DNA of 64,000 nucleotides from Branchiostoma floridae (Eukaryota; Chordata; Leptocardii; Amphioxiformes; Branchiostomatidae): positions 1 to 64,000 of the forward strand of contig NW_023365736.1 of NCBI RefSeq assembly GCF_000003815.2, read 5' to 3'. The translations under genes and the position numbers were made by a program. The notes under the pieces are model-generated. The model worked only from the letters and a program-made list of their open reading frames with translations, had not been told where the DNA came from and made no database searches. Each line of letters opens with the position of its first letter. Position 1 is the stretch's first letter. Below, in pieces: positions 40,901-45,292 of this stretch.

Positions 40901-41615
40901 ATAGCATACGGTTCAATGTCGTCAAAAACGTAAACATGGCTGTTCTCATATTGAGCAGGCTGTTCACCTGTATCAGAGGTTCCGTCGGTTTTGCAGTTTA
41001 AAGTTTGTGCTCTGACTTGGTATTCTTGTTTCGTACCCATGTCTTGATCATCTGTGTCCGTGTGAGGCTCTTTAGGTATGATACGCGATGGTGTTTCGTC
41101 CTGTTGGATACTTGAAGAGCCTGCCATGCCAGAGGCTGGGTTGTTTCCCGTGTATAGGGTGCTTAAATCTTTGGTCCTTAAAATGTTCGTCGACCAGTCT
41201 GGGTCTCCATCACTTGCTGTATACGTGGGGTTGGCAATACCGGAGCATAGTTTAATGTGGTCAAAGACGTAAGAATGGCTGTGCTCATCTTGTGCATGCT
41301 GTTCATATGTATCAGAGGTTCCGTCGGTGTGAACGTTTGAAGTTTTGCTTTGTGCCCCGTCTTTATATTCTTGTTCCGTGTCCATGTGTTGACCATCTGT
41401 GTCCATGTAAGTCACTGGCTCTTTAGGTACAATAAGCGATGGTATTTCATCCTGTTGGATGTTTGAAGAGCCTGTGCCAGAGGTTGGGTTGTTACCCGTG
41501 TATAGGGTGCTTAGATCTTTGGTCCTTAGAATGCCCATCGACCAGTCTGGGTCTCCATCACTTGCTGCATATGTGGGGTTGGGATTTCTGGCCATGGACT
41601 GTAGGTTTGCTGCGC
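11471..41615 (-). CDS. Probable type II transmembrane protein with mini-exon stalk and NHL beta-propeller (multi-exon model)
   Basis: Model in transcription order: intracellular exon 41,615-40,608; transmembrane exon 39,929-39,761; stalk mini-exons 37,983-37,924, 37,363-37,304, 16,136-16,077, 15,980-15,921, 14,387-14,328, 14,066-14,016 and 13,015-12,956; NHL exon 12,333-11,471. All mini-exons start in phase 1 and end in phase 1, and the NHL exon starts in phase 1, so any number can be joined in frame. The intracellular exon joins the transmembrane exon in phase 1. The unresolved link is the transmembrane exon to the first mini-exon: its best donor (TTA|GTAAGT) is phase 2. An exon is therefore missing, a weaker donor such as ACG|GTGGGA joins a longer 38,032-37,924 exon, or the propeller belongs to a second transcript. 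The first coding exon(s) lie beyond 41,615 and were not found. A role as a cell-surface receptor or adhesion molecule is inference from layout. Confidence 0.55.
12411..12528. repeat. Compound microsatellite (GT)n-(GA)n-(CAGA)n
   Basis: GTGTGT, then a T run, then GA repeated about 15 times, then CAGA repeated about 11 times. It lies in the intron just upstream of the NHL exon. The Ser/Leu or Arg/Glu frames across it are artefacts. Confidence 0.9.
12956..13015 (-). CDS. Stalk mini-exon (60 bp)
   Basis: Minus strand: TATAG acceptor, 60-bp exon, donor GTG|GTAAGTATAC. In phase 1 it reads SAVVASSASTHPFIRHGAG, matching the VVIASSA core of the other mini-exons. It is the last stalk exon before the NHL exon and its 3' half is the most diverged. 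The other frame (NLLSLPALQAPTLSYATALV) is also open, but only phase 1 continues into the propeller. Confidence 0.6.
13040..13890 (+). mobile_element. Penelope-like element remnant with inverted flanks (contains a 100-N gap)
   Basis: At 13,638-13,723 the plus strand reads RGIKEAIYIRAL, a stop, then PSLNRDGGRHRLPAT. This resembles the C-terminal GIY-YIG-type endonuclease end of Penelope-like retroelements (family recognition from memory). About 80 bp at the right edge (GACAAAGACTGATGCTGTGC, GTTGGAAATTACAGTTCAAC) is repeated inverted at 13,046-13,140, and 13,545-13,605 is inverted relative to 13,693-13,745. Inverted or partial terminal duplications are common in this class. The in-frame stop and truncation show it is dead. 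Confidence 0.5.
13438..13537. other. Assembly gap (100 N)
   Basis: A run of N inside the Penelope-like remnant, preceded by a pyrimidine-rich tract (about 13,250-13,437) that may have stalled sequencing. Reading frames crossing it are meaningless. Confidence 0.99.
13904..13940. repeat. (TC)n microsatellite
   Basis: Perfect TC run. It sits shortly downstream, in the minus-strand sense, of the 14,016-14,066 mini-exon. Confidence 0.9.
14016..14066 (-). CDS. Stalk mini-exon (51 bp)
   Basis: Acceptor TTATGTTACAG, donor GATG|GTAAGTGTAC. Phase 1 reads PAEEPRTTPSIPQTTD. It is three codons shorter than its siblings, having lost part of the ASSA core, but keeps the TTPS...TD end. Frame is preserved. 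Confidence 0.6.
14151..14280. repeat. (GT)n microsatellite
   Basis: TTTG repeats followed by an interrupted GT/TATG tract in the intron between two mini-exons. Confidence 0.9.
14328..14387 (-). CDS. Stalk mini-exon (60 bp)
   Basis: Acceptor ACTGTCACAG, donor GATG|GTAAGTC. Phase 1 reads PAVITNSASTSLFIRQTSD, with the same position-by-position pattern as the other stalk exons (VI.xSA.T...TD). Confidence 0.6.
14606..14904 (+). repeat. 67-81 bp minisatellite, 4 copies
   Basis: Copies start at 14,606, 14,685, 14,757 and 14,838 (GCTAAGTTCGTACATGGGGC, AATGTACGAAGTACGATG, AAAATGTTTT, TTGTGGGTTAT). The last copy grades into the 60-bp array. Confidence 0.85.
14905..15745 (+). repeat. 60-bp minisatellite, about 14 copies with an alternating two-unit section
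   Basis: Unit starts GTTAACTCCGTACATCGTAC. Copies start at 14,905, 14,965, 15,025, 15,085, 15,145, about 15,204, 15,262, 15,322, 15,382, 15,442, 15,502, 15,562, 15,622 and 15,689. Two variants (CTACCTG...AACTTAG and CTACATG...AACATAG) alternate for the first six copies, after which only the first variant occurs. The period is a multiple of three, so long frames are open on both strands; they are not genes. Confidence 0.95.
15921..15980 (-). CDS. Stalk mini-exon (60 bp)
   Basis: Acceptor ACTGTTACAG, donor GATA|GTGAGTATAC (the only sibling with GTGAGT). Phase 1 reads HAVTVSSPRTTPSTLHTTD and continues with Ser rather than Gly at the junction. Confidence 0.6.
16077..16136 (-). CDS. Stalk mini-exon (60 bp)
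   Basis: Acceptor GCTGTTGCAG, donor GATG|GTAAGTATAC. Phase 1 reads PVVIASSARTTPSNLHATD. This is the consensus-like member. Ser/Thr-rich, so a candidate for O-glycosylation in a stalk. Degenerate extra copies of the acceptor region (CCTGTAACAGTAAATGTAG) lie at 15,984-16,010 and 16,150-16,175, suggesting further decayed copies. Confidence 0.65.
16219..17686 (+). repeat. Left arm (A) of an inverted segmental duplication
   Basis: This block is repeated in reverse complement at 35,890-37,190. Landmarks in order: GAGCAGATTAAAATGGGACT, the CCCGGG cluster, AATGACTCAAC, the CTGTGTCACACATTTT region, GCAGGCCTGACATATG and GAGCAGCCTG. The left arm alone carries the 505-bp element at 17,084-17,588. Near 16,562-16,600 the minus strand retains CTACCTTCACAGCTACTGAT without a donor, which looks like a decayed mini-exon. 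Confidence 0.85.
17084..17588. mobile_element. TIR-bounded element with internal minisatellite (left arm only)
   Basis: Terminal inverted repeats of about 55 bp: TACGAAGGACC, then ACAAAACCTGTTTTAGCGA, then GGAGC.GTGTGCTCACAG, with the mirror at 17,532-17,588. The interior is about ten copies of a roughly 40-bp unit (GCTGTGTGCTCACAGC, GAAGGGGCTG). The duplicated arm at 35.9-37.2 kb lacks it (CTCCTGCC joins directly to CGCGAAACAATG). It is therefore an insertion after the duplication. The TA at both tips fits a TA target-site type. Confidence 0.75.
17700..17880 (+). mobile_element. LINE 3'-end fragment
   Basis: Sequence from AAGGACTGCT through CTCCATTGCAATACTA, AGCCCTTATTGTTATGTTAA and CTATTTTGTACCTTGTGTAA matches 35,170-35,315 plus 35,798-35,815 in direct orientation. 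It is the 3' end of the LINE remnant annotated at 34,645. Confidence 0.6.
17936..18139 (+). CDS. Coding-like 67-residue ORF, unidentified
   Basis: Begins ATG after a GC-rich leader (CATTTTGGCTAGCAGGCATC) and encodes a hydrophilic, helix-prone stretch (RWIDAQLSIECRPIPRR, LQATQHELYKLGDHRRL, VADVKAIVRSLINSP) before TGA. Composition and codon choice look coding, unlike the surrounding AT-rich DNA. No family is recognised. It could be the start of a retroelement ORF1 or a gene fragment inside the big intron. Confidence 0.3.
   Translation: MTSVFIRWIDAQLSIECRPIPRRGTDDLQATQHELYKLGDHRRLVADVKAIVRSLINSPTIPKNSHH
18235..18786 (+). repeat. About 550-bp dispersed repeat, copy 1
   Basis: Order: AGCACAGAGGCAGGCCATGT, then GGCACGGGTGCGTCCCAGG, then CTCGTCCGTATCGCAACATT, then GAGAAATTGTTCAACT, GCAAGGTAAGTC and ACTACATTGATT. 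The same blocks occur in reverse complement at 32,285-32,875 but in circularly permuted order. A partial copy lies at 19,592-19,892. Confidence 0.7.
18787..19591. other. No recognisable gene; CpG-richer patch at 18,960-19,150
   Basis: The patch includes AACATGGCGGCCGTAACATG (YY1-like) and TGTGACGTAACA (CRE-like), which would suit a promoter or an element end. No exon could be anchored to it. Confidence 0.35.
19592..19892 (+). repeat. About 550-bp dispersed repeat, partial copy 2
   Basis: Matches the body of copy 1 (GACTTCTCCAATGTTGAC, CCATAGAAATGGAACACCGC, CCAGCCGGCACGCGCAGG, GGAGGCGGAAATTATCACGC). A small further fragment (AATGGGAGAACAATGGCTTTC) lies at about 20,722-20,770. Confidence 0.65.
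20112..20548 (-). mobile_element. hAT-type MITE, copy 1
   Basis: Ends TAGGAGTGGGTACC...GGTCCCTACACCTA; flanked by ATTTTTGG (20,104-20,111) and ATTGTTGG (20,549-20,556), an 8-bp target duplication with one mismatch. Internal sequence (TCAGGTCCAGAGGA, CAACACAATGGTC) is the reverse complement of the copy at 47,977-48,397. Non-autonomous. Confidence 0.8.
20557..21834. other. No recognisable gene
   Basis: Contains a GC-rich frame on the minus strand (21,410-21,250, residues such as DARSSGGAARHLRHDEG) that looks coding-like but has no splice support or known domain. Otherwise nothing recognisable. Confidence 0.35.
22821..23151. mobile_element. Harbinger-type MITE (complete, 331 bp)
   Basis: 28-bp terminal inverted repeats with 25 matches (AGCTAGGGGCACAACCC on the left, AGCTAAGGGCACAACCC inverted on the right). 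Flanked by the 3-bp target duplication TAA (22,818-22,820 and 23,152-23,154). Removing the element and one TAA restores the satellite sequence GTGGACGTAAGCTGAATT seen in neighbouring monomers. TWA target sites are the hallmark of the PIF/Harbinger superfamily. No coding capacity. Confidence 0.88.
25975..26927. mobile_element. 0.95-kb inserted element with CRE/E-box-containing inverted ends
   Basis: It interrupts a satellite monomer, with about 20 bp of the monomer missing at the site. The left end CTTATTCACGTGACGTCATC and the right end (inverted: CCTATTCAGTCACGTGATCC) are imperfect inverted repeats. Further in, both ends carry CGCCATnTTGGGGTCCA-like or CCATTTTGGGGTCCA sequence. The ends contain E-box CACGTG and CRE TGACGTCA. 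A 174-codon minus frame (26,502-25,978) and a short plus-strand stretch (HHKIAHPDYEPKRFEG near 26,735) look protein-like, but no transposase is recognised. Confidence 0.65.
27121..28924. other. No firmly recognised gene; one coding-like ORF at 27,697-27,912
   Basis: The plus frame at 27,697-27,912 follows TTTTCTAG and reads LLALDERNFWTTGNWLPG, ending MSTAPVANYKTRCR-stop. Composition is coding-like, but no family is recognised. 27,532-27,590 holds a short inverted pair around ACCAAGGACGTTATATAATG. The rest is unremarkable. Confidence 0.3.
28925..29263 (+). CDS. Two consecutive in-frame coding-like ORFs separated by one stop
   Basis: 28,925-29,050 reads MSMLQADGLLTTRAEKRKNW, then YVRYKKSGDTVSE and TAA. 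The next codon is ATG (29,051) in the same frame, giving NLTISGTEADAFRRKLRW and so on to 29,263. GC content and charge pattern are coding-like compared with neighbours. It may be a broken gene, a retrocopy or an exon with a read-through artefact. No domain recognised. Confidence 0.3.
29264..30087. other. No recognisable gene
   Basis: Nothing recognisable. A short hairpin (AAAAACGGCT...AGCCGTTTTT, about 30,055-30,100) lies at the right edge. Confidence 0.4.
30088..30315 (+). CDS. Coding-like exon or ORF, unidentified (about 75 residues)
   Basis: After TTTTACTGCACAAAG (possible 3' splice site) the frame reads PFLKNEHVDREFISVWFVEN, then KQQPKKQLIQKTYKFRRDAW and a C-terminal APFETVCRAV before TAG. 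Basic and aromatic residue spacing looks like real protein. No family recognised, and a donor or upstream partner is not established. Confidence 0.3.
   Translation, partial: KPFLKNEHVDREFISVWFVENAANPRNSRKQQPKKQLIQKTYKFRRDAWVNKAWFYYSSVAPVDDAPFETVCRAV
30316..31449. other. No recognisable gene
   Basis: Nothing recognisable on either strand. Confidence 0.4.
31450..31656 (+). CDS. Coding-like ORF, unidentified (68 residues)
   Basis: Reads CGFDAFACDRHSSSQLAVKL, then EGRHREVNLVEETSSYFRSL and KMRIVRNE-stop. The minus strand is also open over the same span, so coding status is uncertain. No family recognised. Confidence 0.2.
   Translation: MKKKKIHIFHATAVRRQCGFDAFACDRHSSSQLAVKLAAEGRHREVNLVEETSSYFRSLHKMRIVRNE
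31657..32284. other. No recognisable gene
   Basis: Nothing recognisable. Confidence 0.4.
32285..32875 (-). repeat. About 550-bp dispersed repeat, copy 3 (permuted order)
   Basis: Read on the minus strand, the order is GAGAAATTGTTCAACT, GCAAGGTAAGTC and ACTACATTGATT, then AGCACAGAAACAGGC and the GGCACGGGTGCGTCTCAGG body. The blocks that end copy 1 begin copy 3. Confidence 0.65.
33029..34246 (+). pseudogene. 5'-truncated non-LTR retrotransposon reverse transcriptase (LINE ORF2, CR1/Crack-like)
   Basis: An uninterrupted frame of about 405 codons. It enters the RT domain near 33,056 (LLAKVAERFVSRWVLTDI), then KSTTHCLLDL, the fingers/palm motif VSTDYSKAFDRV, GLPQGTLLGPLIF, and the catalytic box WKFVDDLNLL (FVDD in place of the common YADD). 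The thumb follows (MKLHPKKCQVMHI, ILGVLLQSDLRWNSHV, YVSYIRPVLEYCAPVWH, RIEKVQRRAVCIILG). The endonuclease and N-terminal RT parts are missing; a stop lies at 33,026. Intact frame with no internal stops suggests a young insertion that arrived already truncated. The 3' UTR runs to about 34,530 with an AATAAA near 34,521. Confidence 0.9.
34645..35870 (+). pseudogene. Second LINE remnant: C-terminal Cys-rich end plus 3' UTR (interrupted by a SINE)
   Basis: Broken frames give LDWINHVEDILYY, KLNLETGRYYTC, then RFCPFCPKPKEDEFYFIMEC, a C-x2-C...C arrangement typical of the C-terminal end of many LINE ORF2 proteins, and NELFTSL. Several stops and frame shifts. The 3' UTR (CCACTCCATTGCAATACTAC, GTTACGTTAACTAGGATGC) is split by the SINE at 35,316-35,785 and ends with TACAATTGTCATGCAATAAAG and TTCTTCTACGG. 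The same tail is embedded in every satellite monomer at 21.8-27.1 kb. Confidence 0.7.
35316..35785 (+). mobile_element. Full-length tRNA-derived SINE (470 bp)
   Basis: The head (35,316-35,390) is tRNA-like with an A-box-like GTGGCGAAGCAGC and a B-box-like GGTTTCGAGTTTAAGTCC. A central region follows (GTGCGGTGTGCGATGGTGC, TGGAGTTGGCGATTCACTGC), then a tail GTAAGGGGCGGTATAACCC and a short GAT repeat. It is flanked by imperfect 12-bp target duplications CCTCTACTTTGT (35,304-35,315) and CCTATATTTTGT (35,786-35,797), 10 of 12 matching. It sits in a LINE 3' UTR. Confidence 0.8.
36128..36331. mobile_element. Harbinger-type MITE (204 bp), right arm only
   Basis: Inverted ends GGCGCGGTCACATA and (inverted) GGCGCAGTCACATA, flanked by TTA on both sides (36,125-36,127 and 36,332-36,334). 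The left duplication arm has the empty site (CCAATTACGGTAGTTAC in the matching orientation), so insertion followed the duplication. Confidence 0.8.
36845..37035. repeat. CCCGGG palindrome cluster
   Basis: Eight CCCGGG hexamers embedded in AAAAACCCGGGATTTTAT-type units in both orientations, able to form nested hairpins. The equivalent block in the left arm (16,378-16,506) has five plus a degenerate CCTGGG. Confidence 0.85.
37199..37218 (+). repeat. Poly-G run (20 G)
   Basis: A run of 20 G at the edge of arm A'. It is G-quadruplex prone, and its length in the assembly is unreliable. Confidence 0.9.
37304..37363 (-). CDS. Stalk mini-exon (60 bp)
   Basis: Acceptor TTTACTGTTGCAG, donor GATG|GTAAGTATAC. 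Phase 1 reads SVVIASSAKNTPSTLLRTD. Very close to the 16,077 exon although 21 kb away. The intervening DNA holds the inverted duplication arms, so one copy may have travelled with the duplication. Confidence 0.62.
37924..37983 (-). CDS. Stalk mini-exon (60 bp; may extend to 38,032)
   Basis: Acceptor GTGTTACAG, donor GATG|GTAAATATG. Phase 1 reads PAIIACSAGAHRSILHSTD, with a Cys replacing Ser. An alternative, stronger acceptor (TCTCTTTTCAG at 38,033) would give a 109-bp exon starting in phase 0 and adding PNPIQDSRNRTTVSVTA, including an NRT sequon. This could be the membrane-proximal stalk exon. Confidence 0.5.
38033..39004. other. Intronic, no recognisable feature
   Basis: AT-rich; nothing recognisable. 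An exon bridging the phase 2 donor at 39,761 to the phase 1 mini-exons would be expected somewhere in 38.0-39.7 kb, but I could not identify one. Confidence 0.4.
39005..39310 (+). repeat. Two-copy tandem duplication, about 155 bp per unit
   Basis: ATCAGAAAAAAAATGGAAGC, CTTTTTGATTGG, AAAGTCGC and CAACGCACAGAACACAA are repeated about 155 bp on as TTCAGAAAAAAATGGAAAC, CTTTTTGATTGAAAC, AAAGTCGCGG and CAATGCACAGGACACAA. The copies are diverged. Confidence 0.75.
39533..39600 (+). ncRNA. tRNA-like sequence (pseudo-tRNA or SINE head)
   Basis: A-box-like TAGCTCAGTGGTA and a degenerate B-box (GGAGCGATTCCGAGG) about 35 bp apart, followed by a T run (39,609 onward) that could terminate RNA polymerase III. 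Acceptor-stem pairing is poor, so a functional tRNA is unlikely. It shares the ACGCTCCGG block with 53,248-53,320. Confidence 0.35.
39761..39929 (-). CDS. Transmembrane exon of the NHL gene
   Basis: Acceptor TTTGATTCCACAG; phase 1 start completes a Gly codon from the 40,608 donor. It encodes SCSFAQC, then a hydrophobic helix (FCLIATVGLVGSLIAAFVTM) followed by VHHNAQERGIQTVGNHESS. The best donor, TTA|GTAAGT, gives a phase 2 end. If unspliced, translation stops immediately at TAG. With the intracellular exon upstream this reads as a type II signal anchor. A Cys-rich juxtamembrane start (CSFAQCFC) could be palmitoylated (inference). Confidence 0.6.
40110..40315 (+). repeat. Polypyrimidine (CT/CA)n tract, about 200 bp
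   Basis: Mixed CTCT, CACT and CTCACTCACTC repeats, nearly pure pyrimidine on the plus strand and purine in the gene's sense strand. It lies in the intron between the intracellular and transmembrane exons. Triplex-prone. Poly-Ser/Leu frames here are artefacts. Confidence 0.9.
40608..41615 (-). CDS. Intracellular exon with duplicated NPTY/DGDPDW module
   Basis: Acceptor TTTTGGATCACTCTACAG, 1,008-bp phase 1-1 exon, donor AATG|GTACGA. It encodes about 335 hydrophilic residues. Two tandem modules of about 107 residues each contain NPTYxASDGDPDW, ILRTKDLSTLYTGNNP, SSxIQQDE, a spacer with TDGTSD, and YVFDxI. The second is followed by EPYAITYKSRDETSRGE and a C-terminal NPMYGTSGHRQAIN. NPxY/NPMY motifs are classical PTB-domain and endocytic signals, and tyrosines in acidic context are candidate phosphosites. 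A read-through reading ends 15 codons later at a stop (40,561), so an alternative cytosolic-only end is possible. I infer this exon encodes the cytoplasmic N-terminus of the type II NHL protein. Confidence 0.7.
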
Positions 41616-41689
41616 CTGTAGAGTGATCCAAAACTGATAATATAAATCTGATGAATATAAATTGATCTAAATTTTTTAGTCATGGTTTG

Positions 41690-41900
41690 GTTTGGTTTGA
41701 CAGATCTCCATTAGTGACTGATATGTAACTATTCTTCCTGGAGTTCCGGTGATTTGTGGTGAATCACCAATTCTAGACGGAAGGATTTGCACCATCTTAC
41801 ACTGCACGTGTGGGGGTTCTTTAACGTGCCTAGGTTATGGCTCTCCCCAGTCATAGTGAGTGATTGCATAGGACGCCTAAGAATAACGGCCACGGAAAAA
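41690..41900 (-). mobile_element. SINE fragment sharing the central domain of the 35.3-kb SINE
   Basis: Reverse complement contains GCACGTTAAAGAACCCCC, CACGTGCAGTGTAAGATGG and TGCAAATCC, then GAATTGGTGATTCACCAC and AAATCACC. The same order with substitutions lies at 35,515-35,620. It has no intact tRNA head. Confidence 0.65.
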
Positions 41901-43160
41901 TTAAATATAAACAAAACAGTATCAAACGTGCCTTAAAAGAAGCAAATCACAAATACGAAGGTGACGATGTAATACGTCGTTGAAGGTTAGATATACAATG
42001 ATCCAAGTAATAACATAAGCATGGAAATTTAGTTACTCAAGTAACTTGATAAAAAGTTTCCAAATTTCATCCACTTGGTTCAGTCACTTTCTCCTTATGA
42101 CCAATTAATCTAATTAGTCAATCTTGAAGATGAACAATGAGTTGTGAAAGACAAAAAGAAATTCATATCGAACAAATCAAATGCAGACTAGAAAAGCTAA
42201 ATTCTCGCGTAAATGTAGAATGTTTTCCCCTTATAGAAAAAGACAGGAAAAGAACACACCAGCAATAACAATAGATATTCCCTCACAGGGAAACATAGTT
42301 TACACAAAGCCCACGCCATTCTGGTCGAATATTGAAGAGTATGTCATTTAAGGTCATAGCTGATTAGTTGTAACTCATGTGACACAACGGCCAGGGCACC
42401 GAGTGACAATTGAGCACTCAAATATTAACAAGTCTCTTAGAATAAATAAAAGTCAGATTTTGCGTGCTCGATTGGCTTCTAATGATGTTTCTTTCAGTCA
42501 TTTCAACGGTCAACAATGATGTTATACATTTTTGATATGATTGTTATGGCCCTTCAGTAACCATAATGACGACTGCTGTTTTTTGTTCGCTTATCGGTTG
42601 CCAAATGCTCTCCGTCCTCTAAAGATGGGGTTTATCTAAAGACTGCTTCACCTTAATTTTAATGAATAAATGAAGACCTTTATTGTACATATATGTATAT
42701 ACCCACTGGGTTCCGTACAGGCTGCAACAAAATGATAGTTGACAGATACATTTAATATTTACAGTGTTAACCAACACAATAATTGTGAGGTGAGTCGACT
42801 TCATCTCGCTTCTTTGTAATACTGAAAATCTTGGAACAGATAGGTTTCACATAGGTTTGTCTAAATTCATAAGGAATATGAATTTGTCTATATTACTTAG
42901 TTGTATGAAGAGGGGACACATAGGTTCTATCAGTTTATACAGGTTAGCTTTCTCTTTGCTGTATTATCTACAATCTACATTATGTTGTTCATCTTCTATT
43001 CTATTTAGATTACAAGATCTACATATTCGTTGTTTCAAAATATGAAATATTGATAAATAATAATGATTAGAAAATATTCAAAACACTATTCAGTACTAAC
43101 AGACTAATATGAATCCACTTGGCACGCCATTCGGCGACATTATGAAATACAAAGACTCAC
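41901..43160. other. No recognisable gene
   Basis: AT-rich; no exon recognised upstream of 41,615 despite the need for a start exon there. Confidence 0.4.
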
Positions 43161-43497
43161 TTAACCCTATTCAGACCGGCGGGGGGGCTTTTGAGGACTG
43201 CGCTAACTTTGATGTCCTATAACGCCAGAACGGCTAACACTAGAGCCATCAAATTTAGTGAGTTTTCCTAAAATATTGTTGGCAACAATTTGGCGAAGTT
43301 TGACAAATTTTCCATTTTTTCTTGTTGCCATGGCAACCGTTTATTGACAGGCAGTTTTGCCAAAATCACTATTTTTGGTTCATGTATTGTTCACATTTAT
43401 TTGCTATATTACTGCGATTTTGGTACATAAATAAAATCTTATATTATTCAGCATATCTTTCATAATTATATATGCATAACTTATGCTAATTTGATGA

Positions 43498-44005
43498 NNN
43501 NNNNNNNNNNNNNNNNNNNNNNNNNNNNNNNNNNNNNNNNNNNNNNNNNNNNNNNNNNNNNNNNNNNNNNNNNNNNNNNNNNNNNNNNNNNNNNNNNNNN
43601 NNNNNNNNNNNNNNNNNNNNNNNNNNNNNNNNNNNNNNNNNNNNNNNNNNNNNNNNNNNNNNNNNNNNNNNNNNNNNNNNNNNNNNNNNNNNNNNNNNNN
43701 NNNNNNNNNNNNNNNNNNNNNNNNNNNNNNNNNNNNNNNNNNNNNNNNNNNNNNNNNNNNNNNNNNNNNNNNNNNNNNNNNNNNNNNNNNNNNNNNNNNN
43801 NNNNNNNNNNNNNNNNNNNNNNNNNNNNNNNNNNNNNNNNNNNNNNNNNNNNNNNNNNNNNNNNNNNNNNNNNNNNNNNNNNNNNNNNNNNNNNNNNNNN
43901 NNNNNNNNNNNNNNNNNNNNNNNNNNNNNNNNNNNNNNNNNNNNNNNNNNNNNNNNNNNNNNNNNNNNNNNNNNNNNNNNNNNNNNNNNNNNNNNNNNNN
44001 NNNNN
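43498..44005. other. Assembly gap (508 N)
   Basis: N run inside the TTAA element complex. Frames composed of X across it are meaningless. Confidence 0.99.
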
Positions 44006-44348
44006 CGCACGTCGTTTTAGAGTTATAGGACTTAGAAGTGGAGGGCCTCAAAAGCCCCCCCCCCCGTGTACACTATTTCACATGCAGTAGATATCTGGCG
44101 GTTTCTAGCGAGGACCAATCGGATGGCTGCTAGCAGGTCACTGACCGCAGTCGACAATCAGCCAATGGCAGCCCAGTTACGGGCTAATCACACCCCTTGT
44201 AGCACCTCTAGTTTCATGTAAATGTCCTAAACTCAACCCAAGCACATTTGAGTTGCTATTTTGAGTTTCTTCCGTATGTCTAGATAGATCAGCTTGAAAA
44301 TACTCAACTTTGAAAGTTTGATGGTCAAAACGCCTCGGGACTGTAGAG

Positions 44349-44666
44349 ATGAAGTTTTACACTTTCAATGGTGCTACGCTCGCGCTAATGGAGCGGTCGC
44401 TACGTGACGGAACGGATCCCGACGAAGGTGAGATTTGTCGAGTTGACCCAACATTTCCCAACAAGAGCAAGCTCTCCAGGAAGGGCCGCGTACAAAAATG
44501 GAGGGAAATCAAATCTAAACTTGTCCTGGGTGAGGATTTTATGGCGCATTGTGACGCCCCAAATTACAGACAATCAGCGAGAGAAGACATTGAACGCATT
44601 TTCCAGGACAGTCACCTAACAGCGCATCCCGAGTCTTTGGTTCACCGGTCATGGCGGGAGACATAG
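44349..44666 (+). CDS. Coding-like ORF inside the TTAA complex, unidentified (105 residues)
   Basis: ATG start, reading MKFYTFNGATLALMERSLRD, GEICRVDPTFPNKSKLSRKG, VQKWREIKSKLVLGEDF and EDIERIFQDSHLTAHPES before TAG. Balanced charged/aromatic composition and GC content are like a real protein. No family recognised. It may belong to the mobile element, to a domesticated fragment, or to a host gene. Confidence 0.4.
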   Translation: MKFYTFNGATLALMERSLRDGTDPDEGEICRVDPTFPNKSKLSRKGRVQKWREIKSKLVLGEDFMAHCDAPNYRQSAREDIERIFQDSHLTAHPESLVHRSWRET

Positions 44667-44937
44667 AAATCGGTAATAACAAGCAAAAAAAAAAACATAT
44701 TTGTCAACGATCCTGTAAAAAAATCATGACTAGTCATTATACAAAAATCTTTGCTAAGCGCAAATAACACATTTACAATTGTCACTGTCCAAACATAAGC
44801 TATAAACGTTACATTTTTAAGTTACATATAATTTGTATTCGGCAGTCCCAAAATAGTGTCGTGTGCTAAATAGCGTCCCGGCCGAAGACCTTGATACAAC
44901 GTACTCAGTTTAGACAAGGAGGTTATATTCCTCCTTG

Positions 44938-45037
44938 NNNNNNNNNNNNNNNNNNNNNNNNNNNNNNNNNNNNNNNNNNNNNNNNNNNNNNNNNNNNNNN
45001 NNNNNNNNNNNNNNNNNNNNNNNNNNNNNNNNNNNNN
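44938..45037. other. Assembly gap (100 N)
   Basis: N run flanked on the right by a C-homopolymer-rich region that probably defeated sequencing. Confidence 0.99.
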
Positions 45038-45059
45038 GCGGGCCAATGGGTGTGAAATT

Positions 45060-45292
45060 TTCCCCCCTGCCCCTGGCATGCCCCCAGTTTAGGGTAAATT
45101 AGTTCCCCGGCATTAAAAAGGGGGGACTTCAGGGGGGTTCCCCCCCCTAAAATTTTTCTAAAGGGGATTCAGGGCTCCCCCCCCCCCCCCCGGGGGGGGA
45201 AATCCCTAGGGATTTCGCCCTCCCCGGCTAGTGACCTCGCCCCCTATTTCGCCCCCCTTTAGGGATTTTGCCCCCCCCCCCCCCAAAAAACG
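45060..45292 (+). repeat. C-rich tract with repeated 'GGGATTTCGCCC' motifs
   Basis: Multiple C runs of 7-16 with AGGGATTTCGCCC and CCCCCTTTAGGGATTTTGCCC. It mirrors, on the opposite strand, the G-rich tract at 46,229-46,350. Confidence 0.85.

Noticed and set aside
43404-44090. Frames of up to 215 codons across the second N gap
   Set aside because: Artefact of unknown bases read as open codons.
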